Source: Rhodococcus globerulus NBRC 14531
GTDB lineage: Bacteria > Actinomycetota > Actinomycetes > Mycobacteriales > Mycobacteriaceae
Assembly (NCBI RefSeq): GCF_001894805.1
Contig: NZ_BCWX01000001.1
Location: 1,178,001 to 1,242,000, forward strand
DNA: 64,000 nt
Direction: 5' to 3'
Shown here piece by piece: positions 9,108 to 17,782 of the stretch. The position numbers were made by a program, and so were the translations under genes. Numbering within the stretch: the first letter of the stretch is position 1; the number at the start of each line of letters is the position of its first letter. The notes under the pieces were generated by a model. The model did no database searches and was not told the DNA's origin. It was given only the letters and a program-made list of their open reading frames with translations.

Positions 9108-9608
9108 TCAGCGATTGTCCTTCTTGGCCTGACGCCGTGCACCGGCGGCGATACTGGACGCTTCGAACTTCTTCTTGCCCGGAGAACTACGAGTTTCGTC
9201 GACCCGAGCCTTGCCCGCGGACGCGACCTTTCCGTTACCCGTGTCGATGTCGCTGAAGGACGGTGCGTCCTTGCGAGCGCGACCCAGCCGCTCGTCCTTG
9301 AGCTCTCGGGCGCTCTGGCGCGAGACCGCTGCCAGCCGGCGGCTCACTCTGCTGAGCGCGTCTTCGAAAACTTCTGCTTTGCCGGCGTTGCGCGCATTTG
9401 CCGACTTACCGGATCCGCGTCCCTTCTTCTCGGCCACTTTTGCCGAACCCGCACGTCGGTACAACTTCGTGTACTTGTTGCGGGCTCGACGAATGCGCGT
9501 GTGCAGGGCGATCAGTTCGTCTTCGTCGAGTTCGGCAATCTGATCCTTTTTGGTCTCGAGGATCAACACGTATTCGTCCTCGGAAAGGGAATTCAGAATC
9601 TTTTTCAC
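9108..9608 (-). CDS. Lys/Arg-rich conserved hypothetical protein
   Basis: 166 residues. The first 55 are a mixed-charge helical segment (LSEDEYVLILETKKDQIAEL, then ALHTRIRRARNKY). The rest is strongly basic and low in hydrophobics (RRAGSAK, EKKGRGSGKSANAR, SRRLAAVSR, GARRQAKKDNR), compatible with nucleic-acid binding and disorder. I recognise no named domain. It is monocistronic, diverges from the cobalamin-riboswitch operon and ends at a strong hairpin. Confidence 0.7.
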   Translation of the reverse strand: MKKILNSLSEDEYVLILETKKDQIAELDEDELIALHTRIRRARNKYTKLYRRAGSAKVAEKKGRGSGKSANARNAGKAEVFEDALSRVSRRLAAVSRQSARELKDERLGRARKDAPSFSDIDTGNGKVASAGKARVDETRSSPGKKKFEASSIAAGARRQAKKDNR

Positions 9609-9744
9609 GTCTATTCCGATCTGTCCAGAGTTTCCGAATTTCGGTGGTACCGCATGCTAATCCTTTTTCGAGGTCCGTGGCGGAATACCGTGCTCTGGAG
9701 AGAGTCCGGAATGTACGTGGCGAGGCCGCCTGCGATTCGGTTCG

Positions 9745-9960
9745 GATGTGTCAGGCATACTGCTGGAAGCACTTGCAAGCCATGCGTGTGGGGGAAGCCG
9801 GTCCAATTCCGGCGCTGACCCGCAACGGTAGGTTCATTCTCGAATCATCGAGAATGAATGAGCCCGAATGCCCGCCGCGTGGTGTGCGACATCCATTCGT
9901 CGTGGTCTACGAACCGGAAGTCCAGCGAGAGCACTGCCCGCGGATTCCCTATACGTGGTG
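9745..9960 (+). ncRNA. Cobalamin (B12) riboswitch
   Basis: The conserved cobalamin aptamer blocks occur in order: GCAAGCCATGCG at 9775-9786, the GGGGGAAGCCGGTCCAATTC block at about 9790-9809, CTGACCCGCAACGGTA at 9815-9830, and GAGCCCGAATGCCCGCC at 9860-9876. Between the last two is an 11-bp hairpin (9833-9843 with 9848-9858). Outer boundaries are approximate. It sits just before a BtuFCD-type operon, and the stretch up to the GTG at 10013 would be the expression platform. Known members repress expression when adenosyl- or other cobalamins bind. Confidence 0.93.
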
Positions 9961-10012
9961 GGTGTTCTCCCAGGATTCTCATTCGTGGCTCTGAGCCCTT
10001 TTGCGAGGTCCC

Positions 10013-11023
10013 GTGTCACTCAAGATTTCCCCCACCCGCGCCGTTGTCGTGTTGATCGCGACTGCGTTGATGGCCGCCGGTTGTTCGAAAGGTGAGGCAA
10101 CCGAAAACTCCGCGTCGACGGAGTCGTTCGCTCAGCCGGTCAGCATCACCAATTGCGACCGTGAACTGGTCTTCGATTCACCGCCGCAGAGAATTGTGTC
10201 CTTGAACGGCCATGTCACCGAAGCACTTATCGAGATCGGCGCGGGTGACCGCATTGTCGGACGGGCATACAGCGACAACCCGCCCACCGCGGAGACCGCC
10301 GAACAGTTCAACAAGATCCCCAGTCTGTCCGACACGTTCCCGAGTGCCGAGCAGATTCTTGACGTGGATCCCGACTTCGTTGTCGGCGGTATGACCAGCG
10401 CATTCAACGAGAAGCAGGGAAGATCACGCGACGCGTTTGCCGAGAAAGGGATCAATACCTTCCTCTTCTCGGAATACTGCGGCACCGGTTTCCCCGATAT
10501 CGGGCTGCTCGAGAACGACTACGCCCAACTCGGCCGGGTCTTGGGAGTCGAGGATTCCGCACGCGCCGTAGCCGAACAGATCAGCTCTGGCCTTGACGCA
10601 GTCCGCGCGTCGATCGGCGATGCCGCGCCGGTATCCGCGTTCTTCTACGACAGCGGTGAGGATGTTCCGACCACGATCGGTGGCGTCGGCGTCGGGCAAC
10701 TGGTTGCCGAGTACTCCGGCGTGACAAACATCTTCTCCGAAGGCGCCAAGCCCTACATCGATGCAAGCTGGGAGGCTGTTGCCGAGCGTGCGCCCCAGGC
10801 GATCGTCGTCATCGACTACGGAGACAAGACAGCGGATCAGAAGATCGACTTCCTGCGGTCGCAGCCGTTGATGGCAACCACTCCGGCCGTCGCGCAGAAC
10901 CGATTTGTCGTGGTGCCTCTTGCCGATCTCTTCGAGAGTTCCCGTTTGGTGCGCTCGGCACAGACCATTGCGAGCGCTTTCCATCCGAGTGCTGTTACTG
11001 CAGGCACTGACCCGGCGAAGTGA
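10013..11023 (+). CDS. Cobalamin/siderophore-type ABC transporter substrate-binding lipoprotein (BtuF-like)
   Basis: 336 residues from the GTG at 10013, preceded by GCGAGG at good spacing; a TTG four codons upstream is less likely. A lipoprotein signal peptide ends in MAAGC with the lipidated Cys at about residue 24. The mature part is a class III periplasmic-binding fold (PQRIVSLNGHVTEALIEIGAGDRIVG, then ILDVDPDFVVG) as in BtuF, FhuD and FecB. The upstream B12 riboswitch makes cobalamin or a corrinoid the most likely ligand. The stop overlaps the GTG of the permease gene by 4 bp. Confidence 0.88.
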   Translation: MSLKISPTRAVVVLIATALMAAGCSKGEATENSASTESFAQPVSITNCDRELVFDSPPQRIVSLNGHVTEALIEIGAGDRIVGRAYSDNPPTAETAEQFNKIPSLSDTFPSAEQILDVDPDFVVGGMTSAFNEKQGRSRDAFAEKGINTFLFSEYCGTGFPDIGLLENDYAQLGRVLGVEDSARAVAEQISSGLDAVRASIGDAAPVSAFFYDSGEDVPTTIGGVGVGQLVAEYSGVTNIFSEGAKPYIDASWEAVAERAPQAIVVIDYGDKTADQKIDFLRSQPLMATTPAVAQNRFVVVPLADLFESSRLVRSAQTIASAFHPSAVTAGTDPAK

Positions 11024-12060
11024 CACTTTCACGTTCCGGTTACGGCGCTCTGCTGGCCGGACTGCTGGTAGCCCTGGCAGCCATGCTGGGGTTGGCGGTG
11101 TCGTTCGGGTCGGTGCGCATTCCCGTCGGTGACGTGTGGGCGATAGTCGGAGCACGCTTGGCGCCAGGGACTTTCGAGACGTGGTGGACAGCGGCGCGGG
11201 AGTCGATAGTGATCGACTCCCGCCTGCCGCGCGCCCTCACCGCTGCCGTGGTGGGTGCGTCGTTGGCGCTCTCAGGTGCGGTGGCGCAGGCGGTCACCCG
11301 CAATCCTCTGGCCGATCCGTACCTTCTCGGCGTGTCGTCCGGCGCGGGCTTCATGGTGGTGCTGGTTTCCGTGCTGGGTATCGGTGTTGGTGTCCTGGGC
11401 GTTTTCACGATTCCCGTCGCGGCCTTTGTCGGCGCGATGATCCCGCTGTTCCTCGCCCTGGTGATCGGTGGCAGATACCCTCAGCCCACGGCGATCATCC
11501 TGGTGGGAGTTGCTCTGGCCCAGATCTTCTCGGCGCTCATCACGTTCTGCATTCTGGTTCTGGCCGACGATCGGCACGTGACGTCCGTGATGCACTGGAT
11601 AGCAGGCGGATTCGGCGATTCGAGATGGTCGACGCTGATCTTCCCGACCGTCGCGCTTGTTGTCGTCGGAGTCGCGTTGCTGCTCAGCGCGCGTTGGATG
11701 GACGTCCTGCAGACCGGCGACGACGGCGCCGCAGCCTTGGGTATGAACGTGCGACGCTTCCGCGTGTTGTCACTGCTTGCGGTGTCCGTCCTGGCCGGCG
11801 CTGCGGTGAGCGTCGCAGGCGGCATCGGTTTCATCGGATTGCTGATTCCGCACCTTGCGGGATTTGTGGTGGGTACCAGAGCAATCCGTCTGCTTCCCGC
11901 CGCCGCATTGCTGGGCGCAGTGGCGATGGTGGCTGCTGACACGGTGGCACGCTCGGTGTCGGAATCGACAGAGCTCCCGGTTGGTGTGATCACTGCCTTG
12001 GTGGGAGCGCCGATATTCGTCTGGATGCTCTACCGGCAGTACAGGAGGTTGGAGCAGTGA
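11020..12060 (+). CDS. FecCD/BtuC-type ABC transporter permease
   Basis: 346 residues, the standard length for the FecCD family, with about ten membrane spans. Family hallmarks are DSRLPRALTAAVVGASLALSG near the N-terminus, NPLADPYLLGVSSGAG, the coupling region ALGMNVRRFR and GGIGFIGLLIPHL near the C-terminus. It forms the channel of the importer with the ATPase encoded next. Start and stop overlap both neighbours (GTGA), so the three proteins are translationally coupled. Substrate is inferred from the riboswitch to be a corrinoid. Confidence 0.92.
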   Translation: MTLSRSGYGALLAGLLVALAAMLGLAVSFGSVRIPVGDVWAIVGARLAPGTFETWWTAARESIVIDSRLPRALTAAVVGASLALSGAVAQAVTRNPLADPYLLGVSSGAGFMVVLVSVLGIGVGVLGVFTIPVAAFVGAMIPLFLALVIGGRYPQPTAIILVGVALAQIFSALITFCILVLADDRHVTSVMHWIAGGFGDSRWSTLIFPTVALVVVGVALLLSARWMDVLQTGDDGAAALGMNVRRFRVLSLLAVSVLAGAAVSVAGGIGFIGLLIPHLAGFVVGTRAIRLLPAAALLGAVAMVAADTVARSVSESTELPVGVITALVGAPIFVWMLYRQYRRLEQ

Positions 12061-12824
12061 TTCTCGAACTCGTCGACACGCGGGCCCGTCTGGGAAGTCG
12101 TGAGGTGTTGCACGGCATAGGTTTCCAGGCTTCCGCAGGTGAGATTCTCGGTTTGGTCGGTCCCAACGGTAGTGGCAAGACGACGGCGCTGCGTTGCTGT
12201 TACAACGCGCTGACTCCCAGTGGTGGTGCGGTGCTGATCGATCGGGTGGACGCGACGGCATTGTCGCGCAGGGAGATTGCCCGAACCGTCTCGGCCAGCG
12301 TTCAGGAACCAGCGGTGTCCGGTGGGCTTTCGGTGCGTGAATCCGTTGCTCTCGGACGCACACCGCACCGAAATTGGCTGGACCGCACGACGGAGCGAGA
12401 CGGCAACATCGTGGATCGGTGCATTGCACAGGTCGGTCTCGAGGCACTGGCCGGTAGGGACGTCGCGACGCTCTCCGGTGGTGAGCGTCAGCGCGTGTCC
12501 ATTGCCCGGGCGCTGGCGCAGCAACCGAAGATCCTGTTGTTGGACGAGCCGACCAATCATCTGGATCTGCGGCATCAGCTGATCGTGATGGAGCTGCTCA
12601 CGGAGTTGGCGTCGCAGGGGTTGGCCGTCGTGGTCACGATGCATGATCTTCGCCTGGCCGTCGAATATTGCGATCGACTGGCGGTGCTCGAGGCGGGAAA
12701 CTTGCGGGCGTGTGGGCCCACCGCTGCGGTGCTGGAAGAATCGTTGCTGGCCGAGGTATTCGGGATCAAGGCCCGCGTGGAGCACGGGGTGCGTCCGCGG
12801 ATGGAGATTGTGGGGCTGGCGTGA
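12057..12824 (+). CDS. ABC transporter ATP-binding protein (BtuD-like)
   Basis: 255 residues, GTG start overlapping the permease stop. Walker A is GPNGSGKT (residues 35-42), the Q-loop is SVQEP near 84, the ABC signature LSGGE (139-143), Walker B ILLLDEP near 160 with D-loop NHLDLRH, and the switch His in TMHDLRLA. The FecE/BtuD subgroup fits the FecCD permease. It powers uptake at the inner face of the membrane. The stop overlaps the start of the FhuF-like gene by 4 bp. Confidence 0.93.
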   Translation: MILELVDTRARLGSREVLHGIGFQASAGEILGLVGPNGSGKTTALRCCYNALTPSGGAVLIDRVDATALSRREIARTVSASVQEPAVSGGLSVRESVALGRTPHRNWLDRTTERDGNIVDRCIAQVGLEALAGRDVATLSGGERQRVSIARALAQQPKILLLDEPTNHLDLRHQLIVMELLTELASQGLAVVVTMHDLRLAVEYCDRLAVLEAGNLRACGPTAAVLEESLLAEVFGIKARVEHGVRPRMEIVGLA

Positions 12825-13591
12825 ATGACGAGATAGGCGCGATCTACGCGCGGATGGCGGCGGCGGTTCCGTTTTTCGAAAGCCTCGACGCTTATCCGGC
12901 GACCATCCCGGCCGAGGTGATGACGGACCCGGACTGGATGGCAGCGCGCGTCGCGGATACGGCAAAGCGGTGGGGAAGTGACGAGAGCCGGGTCAACGGC
13001 ACTTTGTGGTGGTATTCGGCCAGTTCCACGTTGACCGGTATCCCGCTCGGAACGGGATTGGTCACCGGTTTTGCCGCCGATCCGTCGCTGTCCGGGGCCC
13101 GGATTTTCCTGCGTGACGACGGCTATCTCGGGGGATTTGTTGCTGCTTCTCTCATCCCGATCACTGTCGGTGTTGACGAGTTGGCTCGGGCGATGCACGA
13201 GGCATTGACGCCTGTCATCGAGGTGCTGGCCGAGGTGTCCGGAGTGCGCGCGAAGGCGTTGTGGGCGATCACCACCGATTCCATTGCCAACCGCGCGCTC
13301 GATGCGGCAGGCGTACGCCGTGAGCGCGGAAGTGCCTGCGCTGCTGGATTGATCGATGCCCTCCGTAGTGCGGGCGCGCCCATTCCGCGGCCTCGTTTTG
13401 TGGATGTGAACGCGGGGGCGAACGCCGCGCGAGTGGCGAATCCGTTGACATCGGTGCCGGCGGGTCGACGACGGTTCACCCAGCGTGCGTCGTGTTGCCT
13501 GATCTACGAGGTGCCAGGCGAAGCCAAGTGCACCAGTTGCCCCAAGCGTGCGCCCGAGGATCGTGTGGGGTTGCTTGCCGCTCTTGTTTGA
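12821..13591 (+). CDS. FhuF-like [2Fe-2S] protein, putative cobalamin- or siderophore-linked reductase
   Basis: 256 residues from the GTG at 12821, which overlaps the ATPase stop as GTGA; the frame remains open far upstream but that part lies inside the ATPase gene. The C-terminus has the FhuF iron-sulfur pattern C-C-x10-C-x2-C (C225, C226, C237, C240). FhuF proteins reduce ferric iron in imported hydroxamate siderophores. Here the gene is the last of a B12-riboswitch operon, so a role in reducing the imported corrinoid, or in releasing its metal, is a reasonable inference without direct proof. Confidence 0.85.
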   Translation: MNDEIGAIYARMAAAVPFFESLDAYPATIPAEVMTDPDWMAARVADTAKRWGSDESRVNGTLWWYSASSTLTGIPLGTGLVTGFAADPSLSGARIFLRDDGYLGGFVAASLIPITVGVDELARAMHEALTPVIEVLAEVSGVRAKALWAITTDSIANRALDAAGVRRERGSACAAGLIDALRSAGAPIPRPRFVDVNAGANAARVANPLTSVPAGRRRFTQRASCCLIYEVPGEAKCTSCPKRAPEDRVGLLAALV

Positions 13592-13624
13592 CGGATGGCG
13601 GGTGAGCTGCCAAACTTGGAGGCA

Positions 13625-13640
13625 TCGAACATAAGTTCGA
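13625..13640. promoter_or_regulatory. LexA/SOS box
   Basis: TCGAACATAAGTTCGA is a perfect match to the actinobacterial/Gram-positive SOS consensus (TCGAAC-N4-GTTCGA). It lies 72 bp before the dnaE2 start. dnaE2 of M. tuberculosis is a known LexA-regulated, damage-induced gene, so position and target agree. Its presence here also argues against starts for dnaE2 upstream of 13640. Confidence 0.93.
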
Positions 13641-13711
13641 TGCACGATGCGTCTTCCCTCCCAGCATCGCGACTGTTCGCAAAGGCACTGTTCGCAAGCG
13701 GTGAGGCAAGT

Positions 13712-16700
13712 ATGGGCTGGGGTAATGGACCGCCGACGTGGTCCGAGATGGAACGAGTTCTGTCGGGACGCGCCGGCCGAGTCGAGCACGAAGATCTGTT
13801 TCCCGGCGACGGAAACGACAGCCCGGCATGGTCACGCAAGCGTGGGGAGTACACCGCCGGTGAACTCGCTCGCGGCAACAGCACCGTGCCGTATGCCGAA
13901 CTTCACGCCCATTCTGCGTTCAGTTTTCTCGACGGCGCCTCACCTCCGGAAGAGTTGGTGGAGGAAGCCGTCCGACTGGGCCTGGAAGCTATTGCCGTCA
14001 CCGATCACGACGGTTTCTACGGAGTGGTGCGGTTTGCCGAGGCTGCTCGAGAATGGGGAATGCGGACGGTGTTCGGGGCGGAGTTGTCCTTGGACTCCAC
14101 ACCGCGAGTGGGGGCGGCCGATCCCGGTGGGACGCACCTGTTGGTTCTCGCGCGCGGGCAGGAAGGCTATCGCCGGCTCTCCCGTGAGATCGCGGCAGCT
14201 CACCTGGCCGGTGGTGAGAAAGGGAAGTTGCAGTACAACTTCGACACCTTGACCGAAGCTGCGGGTGGGCACTGGCAGATCCTGACCGGGTGTCGGAAAG
14301 GTCATGTGCGGCAAGCTCTCACCGCCGGCGGGAAAAGCAGCGCCGCTGCGGCTTTACGGGATCTGGTCGAGCGTTTCGGTGCCGACCGGGTGGCGGTGGA
14401 GCTCACCCATCACGGGTTGCCGGAGGACGACGAGCGCAATGCTGTTCTGGCACAGCTTGCCGCCGAACAGGGATTGCGAACCGTGGCGACCACGGCGGCG
14501 CATTTTGCGGCGCCCCCGCGTCGCCGGTTGGCCATGGCGATGGCTGCGGTTCGCTCCCGGCAGAGTCTGGACGACGCCGCCGGATGGTTGGCTCCGACGG
14601 GTGGGGCGCACTTGCGTTCGGGTGAGGAAATGGCGTCGTTGTTCTCGCTCTACCCGGAGGCGGTCAGCGGAGCTGCCGAACTGGCCCGTGAGTGCGCTTT
14701 CGATCTGAGGCTCATCGCCCCCAAACTGCCGCCGTTCGACGTACCGCCTGGCCGCACCGAGGCGTCGTGGTTGCGTGAGCTCACGATGGCGGGGGCGTTG
14801 GATCGTTACGGGCCGCCAGAGGGTGCGGAGAAGGCGTATCGACAACTCGAACACGAGCTGGCCGTCATCACGTCCTTGGACTTCCCCGGGTATTTCCTCG
14901 TTGTCCACGACATAGTTTCGTTCTGCAAGAACAACGACATCCTCTGTCAGGGAAGAGGTTCCGCGGCAAACTCGGCGGTGTGCTACGCCATCGGCATCAC
15001 CAACGTCGACCCGGTTCGTAACGAGCTCTTGTTCGAGAGATTCCTCGCACCCGAGCGCGACGGTCCGCCGGACATCGACGTGGACATCGAATCCGACCGC
15101 CGCGAAGAGGCAATCCAGCACGTGTACACCAAGTACGGCCGCGAGTATGCCGCACAGGTGGCCAACGTCATCACCTATCGAGGGAAATCGTCGGTGCGGG
15201 ATATGGCTCGGGCACTGGGCTTTTCGCAAGGACAGCAAGACGCGTGGAGTAAGCAGGTCGGACGGTGGGGCGGCATCGACAAGAACGCCGAGACGGATAT
15301 ACCGCGCCCGGTGCTGGAACTGGCCGCACAGATCGAGGGGTTTCCCCGGCACCTCGGTATCCACTCCGGCGGCATGGTCATCTGCGACCGCCCGATTGCC
15401 GACGTCTGCCCGGTGGAGTGGGCGCGCATGGCCAATCGCAGTGTCCTGCAGTGGGACAAAGACGACTGCGCTGCCGCAGGTCTGGTCAAATTCGACCTCT
15501 TGGGCCTGGGAATGCTCTCGGCCCTGCACTACATGATGGATCTGGTAGCCGAGCACAAAGGCGTCACCGTTGATCTGGCGCAGTTGGATCTGCAGGAAAC
15601 TGCGGTGTACGAGATGCTCCAGCGGGCAGATTCCGTGGGAGTGTTCCAGGTGGAATCGCGTGCGCAGATGGCGACGCTGCCGCGTCTCAAACCGCGGAAC
15701 TTCTACGATCTGGTCGTCGAGGTTGCCCTTATCCGGCCCGGTCCGATCCAAGGTGGGTCGGTGCACCCTTACATTCGTCGGCGCAACAAACTCGAACCCG
15801 TCACCTATGATCATCCCTCGCTCGAAAAGTCCCTGAAGCGCACACTCGGTGTTCCGTTGTTTCAGGAACAGTTGATGCAGATGGCCGTCGACGTCGCGGG
15901 ATTCACGCCGTCCGAGGCAGACCAACTGCGTCGAGCCATGGGGTCGAAGCGTTCCACCGAGAAGATGGAACAACTGCGAGCGCGGTTGTATCAGGGAATG
16001 CGCGACCTTCACGGAATCGATGACGCAGTTGCCGACCGTATCTACGAGAAGTTGTACGCCTTTGCCAATTTCGGTTTCCCGGAAAGTCATTCGCAGAGTT
16101 TTGCCGCACTCGTCTTCTACTCGTCGTGGTTCAAACTGCATCATCCGGCAGCGTTCTGCGCCGGACTGCTCCGGGCTCAACCGATGGGGTTCTATTCACC
16201 GCAATCGCTTGTCGCCGACGCCCGCAGGCACGGGGTGCGAGTGCACGGTGCGGACGTCAACGTCAGTCTGGCGCATGCCACCGTCGAAGCGGCGGGGCTC
16301 GAAGTGCGATTGGGGTTGGGCGACGTGCGCAGTATCGGTGACGCACTGGCCGAGAAGATCGTAGAACAGCGCACTCTCGGCGGGCGGTTCACGTCATTTC
16401 TCGATCTGACCGGAAGAGTGGAACTCACGACGGCACAAGCGGAATCGCTGGCGACGGCCGGTGCGCTCGGTAGTTTCGGAATTTCGCGAAGAGAAGCGTT
16501 ATGGGCTGCGGGCGCTGCAGCGGGGGAGCGCCCTGATCGACTACCCGGGATGGGGGCATCGGTCACTGCCCCCACCTTGCCCGGTATGAGCGACGTCGAA
16601 CTGGCGGCGGCCGACGTGTGGGCTACCGGAGTATCTCCCGACACTTATCCGACGCAGTTCCTCCGCCCGCAACTCGACGCACTTGGCGTGGTCCCGGCGT

Positions 16701-16999
16701 CCGGGCTGCTCGACGTTGCGGACGGTGATCGAGTGTTGGTCGGGGGAGCGGTCACCCACCGTCAACGCCCGGCAACCGCGGGGGGTGTTACGTTCATCAA
16801 CCTCGAAGACGAAACCGGGATGGTCAACGTGGTGTGTTCGGTGGGGTTGTGGGCCAAGTACCGAAAGCTGGCCAATACGGCGCCGGCGCTCCTCATCCGG
16901 GGGAGAGTGCAAAACGCAGAAGGCGCTGTGACCGTCGTGGCAGACCGGATGCAGCGCATGGACCTCCGTGTCACGGCGAAGTCTCGGGATTACTGCTGA
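13712..16999 (+). CDS. dnaE2: Error-prone DNA polymerase DnaE2
   Basis: 1095 residues from the ATG at 13712, giving the family N-terminus MGWGNGPPTWSEMERVL; the frame is open back to 13595, but that would put the LexA box inside the gene. The PHP domain begins AELHAHSAFSFLDGAS (about residue 64). The C-family polymerase core has PDIDVDIES with the catalytic Asp pair near residue 455, VFQVESRAQM and FPESHSQSFA, and a C-terminal OB-fold (about residues 1010-1060). It performs translesion synthesis and damage-induced mutagenesis, normally with ImuA' and ImuB. Those partners are not encoded nearby. It is controlled by the SOS box. Confidence 0.96.
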   Translation: MGWGNGPPTWSEMERVLSGRAGRVEHEDLFPGDGNDSPAWSRKRGEYTAGELARGNSTVPYAELHAHSAFSFLDGASPPEELVEEAVRLGLEAIAVTDHDGFYGVVRFAEAAREWGMRTVFGAELSLDSTPRVGAADPGGTHLLVLARGQEGYRRLSREIAAAHLAGGEKGKLQYNFDTLTEAAGGHWQILTGCRKGHVRQALTAGGKSSAAAALRDLVERFGADRVAVELTHHGLPEDDERNAVLAQLAAEQGLRTVATTAAHFAAPPRRRLAMAMAAVRSRQSLDDAAGWLAPTGGAHLRSGEEMASLFSLYPEAVSGAAELARECAFDLRLIAPKLPPFDVPPGRTEASWLRELTMAGALDRYGPPEGAEKAYRQLEHELAVITSLDFPGYFLVVHDIVSFCKNNDILCQGRGSAANSAVCYAIGITNVDPVRNELLFERFLAPERDGPPDIDVDIESDRREEAIQHVYTKYGREYAAQVANVITYRGKSSVRDMARALGFSQGQQDAWSKQVGRWGGIDKNAETDIPRPVLELAAQIEGFPRHLGIHSGGMVICDRPIADVCPVEWARMANRSVLQWDKDDCAAAGLVKFDLLGLGMLSALHYMMDLVAEHKGVTVDLAQLDLQETAVYEMLQRADSVGVFQVESRAQMATLPRLKPRNFYDLVVEVALIRPGPIQGGSVHPYIRRRNKLEPVTYDHPSLEKSLKRTLGVPLFQEQLMQMAVDVAGFTPSEADQLRRAMGSKRSTEKMEQLRARLYQGMRDLHGIDDAVADRIYEKLYAFANFGFPESHSQSFAALVFYSSWFKLHHPAAFCAGLLRAQPMGFYSPQSLVADARRHGVRVHGADVNVSLAHATVEAAGLEVRLGLGDVRSIGDALAEKIVEQRTLGGRFTSFLDLTGRVELTTAQAESLATAGALGSFGISRREALWAAGAAAGERPDRLPGMGASVTAPTLPGMSDVELAAADVWATGVSPDTYPTQFLRPQLDALGVVPASGLLDVADGDRVLVGGAVTHRQRPATAGGVTFINLEDETGMVNVVCSVGLWAKYRKLANTAPALLIRGRVQNAEGAVTVVADRMQRMDLRVTAKSRDYC

Positions 17000-17782
17000 C
17001 AGCGCAAACGATTAGCGTATCCAGCGCATGTTTGGCAATTTAGTTGATGAAATTCACCCCCGATATCACCCTTTTGGTGATTGGCGTCGACGTGGTGTCA
17101 TTCACCCCCGGTTTCATCCTTTCTTTCTCATTCTTTGCCTTGTTGTTCGAGTATCTTTTCGGTGTCCATGGACTCGTCGAGGCAACTGTGGGCGTCCGTC
17201 GGGAAATTTTCGTCGCAGCGCGCGCATGGTGAGGTTTCGGGCTTCCCGCTAGGGACCTTCGGCGATGGTCGACCGTTCGCGGTGGTGTGGTGCAGCGTGG
17301 TGTGCGGGTAAGTGGTCTTCGACCGAAATGCGGTTTAGCTGGTCTTTTAAGCGAAAATGCAGGACAACCCGGCGGCGAATATCAGTCCGATGGGCAGGCC
17401 GGAGTTGATACAGAAGTGAGTGTCGCCCAAAAAATGGGACGAAAGTCACATTGGCGGCAAATGGTCCTAAATCGGGCATGGGAGGAGACGATTCCTCTGG
17501 CAGTTGTCTGCGAGTTACCCGTGAATCTGCTGGCAGTGGGTATTTCTTGATAGCGCGTCGATTTGTGCGGAAAAGAAATACGGCACTCTTGGATTCTAAA
17601 CTTCTGGAATCGAGCAATTTTCGCGCTGGTTTTTTTAATAGGAACGACGTAGCGTCCATCCGTGCAATCAATCAGCTAGTTGAGTAGTGAAGTACAGGCA
17701 AGTGAAGTACAGGGCCGGGTTCCGGACTGGGGAAGCCGGAACACGGTGCGAAGGGGCGGGATTCATCCCGCGGAGGGAAATC
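17000..17782 (+). promoter_or_regulatory. 783-bp leader/intergenic region before the Pls-like synthetase
   Basis: No convincing gene. It is visibly more AT-rich than its surroundings, with runs such as GGTTTTTTTAATAGG near 17630. It contains a direct repeat ATTCACCCCC at 17052 and 17100; a short hairpin ATCACC-CTTTT-GGTGAT at 17065-17081 that may end dnaE2 transcription; a direct repeat of AGTGAAGTACAGG at 17686 and 17701; a stem GTTCCGG/CCGGAAC at 17719-17742; and a second stem GCGGGA-TTCA-TCCCGC at 17756-17771 that abuts the GGAGGG ribosome-binding site (17772-17777). The last two could gate translation of the synthetase. No known riboswitch class is recognised. Confidence 0.5.

Noticed and set aside
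13595-13711. Earlier dnaE2 start at 13595
   Set aside because: It would place the perfect LexA box inside the coding region, and the N-terminus starting at 13712 matches the family.
14354-16180. 608-residue minus-strand frame opposite dnaE2
   Set aside because: It lies entirely antisense to a well-supported polymerase gene and has no recognisable domain; long antisense frames are normal in high-GC DNA.
17687-17782. Earlier start for the Pls-like gene at 17687
   Set aside because: The extra codons run through repeats and hairpins, and the ATG at 17783 has a good GGAGGG site.
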